Shown here: one piece after another, positions 5,338 through 10,220 of the stretch
Numbering within the stretch: position 1 is the stretch's first letter
Layout of the letters: each line of letters starts with the position of its first letter
NCBI GenBank assembly: GCA_964428935.1
Contig: CAYSAG010000185.1
Location: forward strand, 1-10,220
DNA length: 10,220 bases
Reading direction: 5' to 3'
Source of the DNA: JAADHY01 sp964428935
GTDB lineage: Bacteria > Planctomycetota > Planctomycetia > Planctomycetales > Planctomycetaceae
Translations under genes and position numbers: made by a program
The notes under the pieces: generated by a model
Database searches by the model: none
Seen by the model: only the letters and a program-made list of their open reading frames with translations
What the model was told of the DNA's origin: nothing

Positions 5338-7617
5338 ACGTCGTGGAAGCTCGTTTTCGAGCCCGTTTGGTCTTGGCCGGTGACGGTGCTGGCGGCGGCG
5401 GTCGTGTTGGCGTCGGTGCCGTTGCTGTACCACCGCGGGCTGCGCCGGCTGGCCCGTCCGTGGCGGTGGACGTTGTCGACGCTGCGGCTGGTGGCGGCGG
5501 TCGTCCTGGCGCTGGCGCTGTTTCGACCGACCGTCCAGGTGACCGAAACAAGCGAGCGGTCGGCGTCGGTGCTGGTGCTGACCGACGCCAGCCGGAGCAT
5601 GACCATTGCGGACGAAGCTGGCGGGACCACACGTCGACAGCGGCTGGTCCGGACGTTGCAAGCCTGTGAGGCTCAGTGGCAAACGCTGGGCGAACGGGTT
5701 CACCTCGAGTACTTCGACTTCGACTCCGAGCTGCGGGCTGTGGAGCGGCCGGACGAGTCGGCCCCGGGCGAGCAGACGGCGCTGGGAGCCGCGTTGGACG
5801 AAGTCTTCCAACGGTCGCTCCGCGAACGAATTGCGGCCGTGTTCTTGCTGACGGACGGAGCTCAGCGGGCCCGCCCGCCGCTGGACGTCGACCCGCGTCC
5901 GGTCGCCCGTAAGCTCGGGCAGCGGCAAGTACCCATTTACGCCGTCCCGTTCGGACAGGCCGGCTTCACCGACACGGCCGTCGACGTGGCCGTCGAAGAC
6001 CTGCAAGTCGACCCGGTGGTGTTCCAGAAAAAGGCCGTGCCGGTCTCGGCCAAGCTGCGTGTGAGCGGCGGAGCGGGTCGGGAAGTGACGGTGCGACTGT
6101 TGGTCGAGGACCGAACGGGCAGGGGCATTGGTGAGTCCGGTCCCATGGTTCAGCCGCCGGCGTCGGAGCAGGCCGCGACCGTCTTGACCGTCCGACCGCG
6201 TACGAACAACGAGGTCATTCCGGTGAACTTGTCGTTCGTGGCGGAGCAGACGGGCGAGCTGAAGGTGGCGGTGGAGGCGGTTCCGCTGGCGGGCGAGCTG
6301 CGAGAAGCCAACAACCGTCAGACGACGCTGGTCACCGTGCGCGCCGGCGGCCTGAAAGTGGCCTACTTCGACAAGGTGCGGCCCGAGAACAAAGCCGTGC
6401 GACTGCTCAGCCGCTCGCCCGACATTCAGCTCGACACCTGCTGGGTCCGTTCGGGACGGTTCCGAAAGCTGACGCGAATCGACGAGAGCTGGTTCGAGCC
6501 GGGACGCTACGACGTCTACATTCTGGGGGACGTGCCCGCGTCGGTCTTTGGTCCGCGCCTGCTGCAGAAGCTGGCCGCTCGTGTCGACGAGGGCGCCGGG
6601 CTGCTCATGCTCGGTGGCTTTCACAGCTTCGGCCCCGGCGGCTACGCAGCCACTCCGTTGGCCGACTGTCTGCCCGTACGAATGAGGCGTCTGGAAACAC
6701 AGCCCGAAGACTCCGTCGACCCCACACTACACTACGACCGCCTGCTGAAAATGAAACCCACCCGCGCCGGGCTGCGGCACTTTGTCATGCGTCTGGCGTC
6801 GCCGGAAGAGAACGAAAAGGCGTGGGCGAAACTGCCGCCGTTGTTGGGGGCGAACCGGCTGCAAAAGAAGAACGAGTTTGTCGAGGTGTTGGCCGAGTCG
6901 GAAGACGGCGTGCCCCTGCTGTTCGCTCACGAGTACGGCAAGGCCCGCGTGCTGGCCTTCGCCGCCGACACGACCTACCTGTGGCTGCAACACGGCTTCG
7001 CCACCGAAACGCTGCGCTTCTGGCAGCAACTGGTCTACTGGCTGGCTCGAAAAGAGCTGCCGACGGGACAAAACGTGTGGGCTCGTGTCGAGCCACGTCG
7101 CTACCCACCGCAGGCCAAGGTGACCGTCGAGTTCGGCGCACGCGACGCGAACGGCCAACTCGTGCCCGACGCCCAGTACCAAGTCCGCGTGCTCCGGCCA
7201 GACGGACAGTCGGTCCAGCTGACACCGCAACGCACGCCGAAGGGCGGAACCGCCACCTTCGCCCAAACGGCTCTGCCGGGCGACTACTGGGTCGTCGTCT
7301 CGGCCAGCAAGCAGGGCCGCTCACTGGGACTGGACGGCGTCGCTCGGTTCCTGGTCGAACAGCGGGACCTGGAGCTGGACAACCCAGCGGCCGACCGCGA
7401 CTTGCTGGCGGAAATCGCAGCGGCCAGCGGCGGCTCGGCCGTCACGCCCGAAGAGCTCAGCAGCTTTCTGGCCCGACTGCTGGAGCAAGGTTGGCCGAAC
7501 TTGAGGGAGAAGCGAGTTCGAAGAGTTTCTCTGTGGGACAACTGGTTCGTGTTGGCCGTGTTCGTTGCCGCGTTGAGCGCCGAGTGGTTCTTGCGGAAGA
7601 GCCGTGGCTTGGTGTGA
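5335..7617 (+). CDS. VWA membrane protein with glutamine amidotransferase-like domain
   Basis: This gene encodes a 760-residue protein from a TTG start. It has two N-terminal helices (about 13-32 and 47-64) and a VWA domain (about 76-210) with intact metal site residues: DASRS at 84-88, T148 and TDG at 173-175. A CARDB/Ig-like region (about 217-335) follows, ending in LREANNRQT. A class I amidotransferase-like fold (about 338-572) contains YDVYILGDVP at 392-401 and LLMLGGFHSFGPGGY at 423-437. The usual nucleophile-elbow cysteine is absent, so glutaminase activity is unlikely. A second beta-rich domain (580-680) precedes a C-terminal helix (735-752) and a basic end. The amidotransferase-like domain probably binds a ligand or partner. 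The layout parallels the gene just upstream, which argues for a heteromeric membrane complex. The gene belongs to the planctomycete-type VWA/amidotransferase-like proteins, whose function is not established. Confidence 0.87.
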   Translation: MTSWKLVFEPVWSWPVTVLAAAVVLASVPLLYHRGLRRLARPWRWTLSTLRLVAAVVLALALFRPTVQVTETSERSASVLVLTDASRSMTIADEAGGTTRRQRLVRTLQACEAQWQTLGERVHLEYFDFDSELRAVERPDESAPGEQTALGAALDEVFQRSLRERIAAVFLLTDGAQRARPPLDVDPRPVARKLGQRQVPIYAVPFGQAGFTDTAVDVAVEDLQVDPVVFQKKAVPVSAKLRVSGGAGREVTVRLLVEDRTGRGIGESGPMVQPPASEQAATVLTVRPRTNNEVIPVNLSFVAEQTGELKVAVEAVPLAGELREANNRQTTLVTVRAGGLKVAYFDKVRPENKAVRLLSRSPDIQLDTCWVRSGRFRKLTRIDESWFEPGRYDVYILGDVPASVFGPRLLQKLAARVDEGAGLLMLGGFHSFGPGGYAATPLADCLPVRMRRLETQPEDSVDPTLHYDRLLKMKPTRAGLRHFVMRLASPEENEKAWAKLPPLLGANRLQKKNEFVEVLAESEDGVPLLFAHEYGKARVLAFAADTTYLWLQHGFATETLRFWQQLVYWLARKELPTGQNVWARVEPRRYPPQAKVTVEFGARDANGQLVPDAQYQVRVLRPDGQSVQLTPQRTPKGGTATFAQTALPGDYWVVVSASKQGRSLGLDGVARFLVEQRDLELDNPAADRDLLAEIAAASGGSAVTPEELSSFLARLLEQGWPNLREKRVRRVSLWDNWFVLAVFVAALSAEWFLRKSRGLV

Positions 7618-7635
7618 CCGGTGACGTTGCCGGTC
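7616..7635. repeat. Short inverted repeat after the VWA gene
   Basis: GACCGG (7616-7621) and CCGGTC (7630-7635) form a 6-bp stem with an 8-base loop, overlapping the last two bases of the VWA stop codon. No T-run follows, so it is at best a weak or Rho-assisted terminator. The remaining spacer to 7719 shows no convincing promoter. Confidence 0.22.
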
Positions 7636-7719
7636 TTGACAACCGTCCCTGAAGCTGCTTTCCTGTCCGTCCCACTTCACACCGTCAGCACCAAAAGGAA
7701 GCCTTTTCCAAGGAAGCCC

Positions 7720-9450
7720 ATGCAACTACCCGAGCCGTTTGCAGAGCAAGTCCGTTCCATTCTGAGCCAGTTGTACGGAGACCGGGCCAGCGTTTGTTGG
7801 GAAAGGCTGGAGCGGTCGTTGGCGTCGTTTCGGCCGCCCGCGTCCCGACGCTCGTCCCTTTGGGACCAGCGGGACGTGGTCTTAATCACTTACGCCGACC
7901 AAGTGCAACAAGCCGACTGCCCGCCGCTGCAGTCGCTCCGTCAGTTTCTGCTCGACCACTCCTTGGACCGCCTCTTCACCACGGTCCACCTTCTGCCCTT
8001 CTTCCCGTACAGCTCCGACGACGGCTTCTCGGTCATGGACTACCTTCAGGTCAACCCGGACTTCGGCGACTGGCCGGACGTGGCCGCGTTGCGCGAGCAC
8101 TTCGACCTCATGTTCGACCTGGTGCTCAACCACTGCTCGCGGCAGCACGCTTGGTTCCAAGCCTACTTGCGGGGCCAGCCGCCTTACGACGAGTACTTCA
8201 TTGAGGTGGACCCGCAGACGGACCTTTCGACCGTCGTCCGACCGCGCAGCTCTCCTTTGCTCACCCCGGTCCAGACCAACCGGGGCGTCCGCCACGTTTG
8301 GACGACGTTCAGTGCGGACCAGGTCGACCTGAACTACTCCAACCCGCTCGTGTTGGCCGAAATGCTCCACGTGCTGCTTCAGTACGTGCAGCGGGGAGCG
8401 CGAATCATTCGGTTGGACGCCATTGCCTACCTCTGGAAAAAAATCGGCACGCCGTGCATTCACCTGCCCGAAGTGCATTTGGTGGTGAAGCTGTTCCGTC
8501 GGTTGCTGGACGGAGCTGCTCCGGGCACCCTCGTGCTGACCGAGACCAATGTGCCGCACCAAGAGAACGTCAGCTACTTCGGCGACGGCGACGAAGCCCA
8601 CGTGGTCTACCAGTTCAGCCTGGCTCCGCTGTTGCTCGACGCCTTCCTCACGGGCGACGCCACACCACTGATGAACTGGTTGGAAAGCCTCGCGGAAGAC
8701 CGGTTTCCCGCGACTTGCACGTTCCTGAACTTCACGGCCTCCCACGACGGAATCGGCGTGCGACCGCTGGAAGGGCTGGTGTCTCCCGAGCGGTTTGCTC
8801 GATTGATTGAGGCGGTTCGAGCTCGCGGCGGCCTGGTCAGCACCCGCCGGCAGTCGGACGGAACCGACGCCCCGTACGAGCTGAACATTACTTACTTCTC
8901 GGCGTTGGACGAGCCGGGCGGGTTGCCGTCGGAGCTGCACGCCCGACGTTTCCTCTCCACCCAGGCCGTCATGCTCGCTCTGAAAGGCATTCCCGGCGTC
9001 TACTTCCACAGCCTGACAGCCACTCCCAACGACCTCGACGGCGTGCGGCGGACGGGCGTCAACCGCAGCATCAACCGGCGAAAGTTCCAACGCGAGGAAC
9101 TGGAAGGCCTGCTGCGACGTCCCGGTTCGGCCCAACAGTTCGTCTTCGACCGCTACCGCCGAATGCTGGCCGTCCGGAGGTTGCAGCCAGCCTTCCACCC
9201 CGACGCCCACCAACGCCCGCTGCAGACGGGGTGCCCGGAGCTGATTGGCTTCCACCGATTCAGCGACCAACCGCGTCAGAACATTTGGGTCCTGTCGAAC
9301 ACCAGCGGGCACGAAGTGACGCTCGACGCGGCCCGACTGGAGCTGGGCGGAGAAGTGTCGGACCTGCTTTCCGGCGAAGCCGTGCCCGCCTCCGGGTCGC
9401 TCCGTCTGCAGCCCTGGCAGACCGTCTGGCTGTGCGACACTCCTGGCTAG
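7720..9450 (+). CDS. GH13_18 sugar phosphorylase, probably glucosylglycerate phosphorylase
   Basis: This gene encodes a 576-residue glycoside hydrolase family 13 enzyme of the sucrose phosphorylase subfamily, presumably cytoplasmic (no signal peptide). Such enzymes reversibly cleave an alpha-glucoside with phosphate to give glucose 1-phosphate. Conserved regions are DLVLNH (133-138), RLDAIAYLWK (231-240, nucleophile D233), LTETNVPHQENVSYFG (273-288, acid/base E275) and SHDGIGVRP (341-349, transition-state Asp D343). The stretch GTPCIHLPEVH (243-253) and PYELNITYFSAL (385-396) match the YcjM/glucosylglycerate phosphorylase branch rather than true sucrose phosphorylases, from memory of those families. 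The substrate is therefore inferred to be 2-O-alpha-glucosylglycerate, a compatible solute. The ATG at 7720 follows a strong AAGGA (7710-7714) five bases away. An in-frame GTG at 7621 would add 33 residues lacking family character. The 102-base gap to the VWA gene leaves co-transcription open. Confidence 0.9.
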   Translation: MQLPEPFAEQVRSILSQLYGDRASVCWERLERSLASFRPPASRRSSLWDQRDVVLITYADQVQQADCPPLQSLRQFLLDHSLDRLFTTVHLLPFFPYSSDDGFSVMDYLQVNPDFGDWPDVAALREHFDLMFDLVLNHCSRQHAWFQAYLRGQPPYDEYFIEVDPQTDLSTVVRPRSSPLLTPVQTNRGVRHVWTTFSADQVDLNYSNPLVLAEMLHVLLQYVQRGARIIRLDAIAYLWKKIGTPCIHLPEVHLVVKLFRRLLDGAAPGTLVLTETNVPHQENVSYFGDGDEAHVVYQFSLAPLLLDAFLTGDATPLMNWLESLAEDRFPATCTFLNFTASHDGIGVRPLEGLVSPERFARLIEAVRARGGLVSTRRQSDGTDAPYELNITYFSALDEPGGLPSELHARRFLSTQAVMLALKGIPGVYFHSLTATPNDLDGVRRTGVNRSINRRKFQREELEGLLRRPGSAQQFVFDRYRRMLAVRRLQPAFHPDAHQRPLQTGCPELIGFHRFSDQPRQNIWVLSNTSGHEVTLDAARLELGGEVSDLLSGEAVPASGSLRLQPWQTVWLCDTPG

Positions 9451-9567
9451 CCGAGTGGCGACGGACCGCAGCCTCGAAACCAACAACCCGACGGTTGCTC
9501 GCCGACCGCCCACCCCAGACGGCCGGCCTCGTCCCGTTTCGGCGTCCGTTCGTCGAAATTTCTTCAA

Positions 9568-9597
9568 AACCGGAAAAATGCTCCGAAGTTTCCGGTT
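9568..9597. promoter_or_regulatory. 9-bp inverted repeat, operator or terminator candidate
   Basis: AACCGGAAA (9568-9576) and TTTCCGGTT (9589-9597) are perfect reverse complements separated by 12 bases. The site lies 118 bases past the phosphorylase stop and about 270 bases before the lipoprotein. The symmetric half-sites fit a dimeric regulator site. As RNA it would fold into a stem but lacks a downstream U-tract, so a terminator is the less likely reading. Confidence 0.4.
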
Positions 9598-9624
9598 GTA
9601 GCGGTCGATTCTACCTGTAGCGGT
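9597..9624 (+). repeat. Paired TGTAGCGGT direct repeats in promoter-like region
   Basis: TGTAGCGGT occurs at 9597-9605 and 9616-9624, a 19-base period. Between them GATTCTACC provides CTAC (9611-9614), which can pair with GTAG on either side (9598-9601 and 9617-9620). The arrangement directly abuts the 9-bp inverted repeat and is followed by two TTGAC sequences (9626 and 9634). It suggests a promoter or a regulator binding site for the downstream lipoprotein gene. The factor involved is unknown. Confidence 0.4.
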
Positions 9625-9792
9625 TTTGACGGATTGACCAACAGGAACCCGTGCGCTTCAGCACGTGCGCGCTGCCCCGGCCCCGTGGCTGGAGGCTCTC
9701 CGTTCCGTCCGACGCCGGCCGGAGGCCGGAGGCTCGACGCCGCAAAGGGGTTGCGGCCGCACGACGAACCGCACACCGCACGACCACAAAGC

Positions 9793-9821
9793 GCCGGCCC
9801 CAACAGGCTCCAACGGCCGGC
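9793..9821 (+). repeat. Leader hairpin before the lipoprotein gene
   Basis: GCCGGCC (9793-9799) pairs with GGCCGGC (9815-9821) across a 15-base loop. It ends about 32 bases before the Shine-Dalgarno of the lipoprotein gene. In GC-rich DNA a 7-bp G/C stem is not very rare, so functional meaning is uncertain. Confidence 0.25.
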
Positions 9822-9865
9822 CAGACGACACGTCGACAACAGGTCGAGGTCAAAAGGACGAACAC

Positions 9866-10135
9866 ATGGGGAAGCAGGCTTGCAAGAAAACGGGTTGGGT
9901 GGCTCGGAGCTTGTGCTTGCTGGGGCTGCTGAGCCTGGGCGTGGCGTTCACGTCCGGCTGCCAGACCAGCATTGGCGGACAGACGCTGCCGTCCGCGTAC
10001 TACTTGGAGGACGACGTGCAGTACTTCCCGACCGGCCCCGAGTTCCTGCTGGCCAACGAAGTCCGGGCCATTGAGCAGTACAAGGCCGAGCGGGGTGAGC
10101 TCAAGGCGGAGACGGCTCCGTCGGCCAAACCCTAG
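9866..10135 (+). CDS. Small predicted lipoprotein, conserved-type planctomycete hypothetical
   Basis: This gene encodes an 89-residue protein. A basic N-terminus (MGKQACKKTGWVAR) leads to a hydrophobic segment (about 15-28) and a lipobox-like FTSGC with the candidate lipidated cysteine at C32. Threonine at position -3 makes the box atypical. The mature part begins QTSIGGQTLPSAYYLEDD and continues YFPTGPEFLLANE, a pattern I associate with small planctomycete hypothetical proteins. It then ends in a charged, Lys/Glu-rich helix-prone tail. It probably sits on the periplasmic side of a membrane. The ATG at 9866 has a good AAGGA (9854-9858) seven bases upstream. The frame is open back to 9665, but that extension is Arg-rich and not protein-like. 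The phosphorylase gene is 415 bases away, so this gene probably has its own promoter. Function is unknown. Confidence 0.82.
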   Translation: MGKQACKKTGWVARSLCLLGLLSLGVAFTSGCQTSIGGQTLPSAYYLEDDVQYFPTGPEFLLANEVRAIEQYKAERGELKAETAPSAKP

Positions 10136-10140
10136 CCCGA

Positions 10141-10172
10141 CGACCAGTTCGGACGGCTGCTCGCGCTGGTCG
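10141..10172 (+). terminator. Inverted repeat just after the lipoprotein gene
   Basis: CGACCAG (10141-10147) and CTGGTCG (10166-10172) form a perfect 7-bp stem with an 18-base loop, starting five bases after the TAG stop. A second small palindrome, GGCTGC-AA-GCAGCC, follows at 10180-10193. No T-run is visible before the window ends. It may be a Rho-type or structure-based 3' end. Nothing else is recognisable from 10136 to 10220. Confidence 0.28.
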
Positions 10173-10220
10173 ACACCCGGGCTGCAAGCAGCCACTGCGA
10201 GAACACCGCGGGCGACCGTG

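Larger units (their letters stand above)
9451..9865. other. 415-base spacer with regulatory-looking repeats
   Basis: No credible gene lies between the phosphorylase and the lipoprotein. The first 100 bases are unremarkable. Around 9553-9640 the DNA becomes A/T-richer and holds GAAATTTC (9555-9562, palindromic), a 9-bp inverted repeat and a 9-base direct repeat, all listed separately. Downstream, GGCCGGA is repeated in tandem at 9717-9723 and 9724-9730, and CGTGC/GCACG (9650-9654/9661-9665) can form a small hairpin. If transcription starts near 9600-9640, the lipoprotein mRNA would have a leader of more than 200 bases. Confidence 0.55.

Noticed and set aside
4008..5669. 553-codon frame overlapping both VWA genes on the same strand
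   Set aside because: The translation is Arg/Gly/Ala-rich and overlaps two genes with intact domains in other frames, so it is a frame shadow.
5308..6624. 438-codon antisense frame over the second VWA gene
   Set aside because: Its His/Arg/Gln-rich translation has no recognisable motif and lies opposite a well-supported gene.
7636..7664. TTGACA promoter for the phosphorylase gene
   Set aside because: TTGACA at 7636-7641 is a perfect -35 hexamer, but no acceptable -10 lies 15-19 bases downstream.
7621..7719. GTG start for the phosphorylase 33 codons upstream
   Set aside because: The ATG at 7720 has a strong AAGGA at the right distance and matches the family N-terminus. The extension has no Shine-Dalgarno or family pattern.
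9446..9530. tRNA-Ser/Leu-like string (GCCGAGTGGCGACGGACC...CTCGAAACC)
   Set aside because: It resembles a D-arm and anticodon arm, but no T-arm GGTTCGAATCC, no acceptor stem and no CCA end can be paired, so it is a chance likeness.
7882..9567. 561-codon open frame antisense to the phosphorylase gene
   Set aside because: It mirrors the coding strand of a clear GH13_18 gene, has no domain-like pattern and arises from stop-poor GC-rich codon use.

Overview
The window is a GC-rich bacterial chromosomal segment that most likely comes from a planctomycete. I base this on protein content: a tandem pair of membrane-anchored von Willebrand factor A (VWA) proteins of the planctomycetal BatA/glutamine-amidotransferase-like type, a small lipoprotein with the IGGQTLPS...YFPTGPEF pattern I associate with that phylum, a tiny two-helix membrane protein of the same kind, and clustered palindromic hairpins between genes. 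A family-level assignment (for example Gemmatales) would be a guess.

Layout. Positions 1-250 hold four compact perfect or near-perfect hairpins, three of them with GGA-type loops, and no convincing gene. A 68-residue membrane protein follows (251-457, +). It converges on the replicative helicase gene dnaB (611-2047, -), and an imperfect hairpin with an A/T-rich loop lies between the two. From 2048 to 2799 there is a 752-base divergent spacer with no credible gene and two weak TAGAAT promoter candidates facing opposite ways. The plus-strand block then reads: BatA/VWA protein (2800-5298), second VWA/amidotransferase-like protein from a TTG start (5335-7617), a GH13_18 sugar phosphorylase most like glucosylglycerate phosphorylase (7720-9450), a 415-base spacer with a strong inverted repeat and direct repeats, and an 89-residue predicted lipoprotein (9866-10135).

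How the genes relate. The two VWA proteins share one architecture: N-terminal helices, a VWA domain with an intact metal site, an Ig-like region, an amidotransferase-like fold without an obvious catalytic cysteine, and a C-terminal helix. They are 36 bases apart and probably co-transcribed, so a hetero-oligomeric membrane complex is likely. Such genes usually sit with a MoxR ATPase and a DUF58 protein, and neither is in this window. The phosphorylase gene lies 102 bases downstream with its own strong ribosome binding site. It may share the transcript but has no obvious functional tie. dnaB is a housekeeping gene.

I see no mobile element, CRISPR array, RNA gene or toxin-antitoxin module. No clearly new system is present. 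The best leads are the hairpin cluster, the twin VWA proteins, the regulatory-looking repeats at 9568-9624 and a strong depletion of GAT/ATC across the window.
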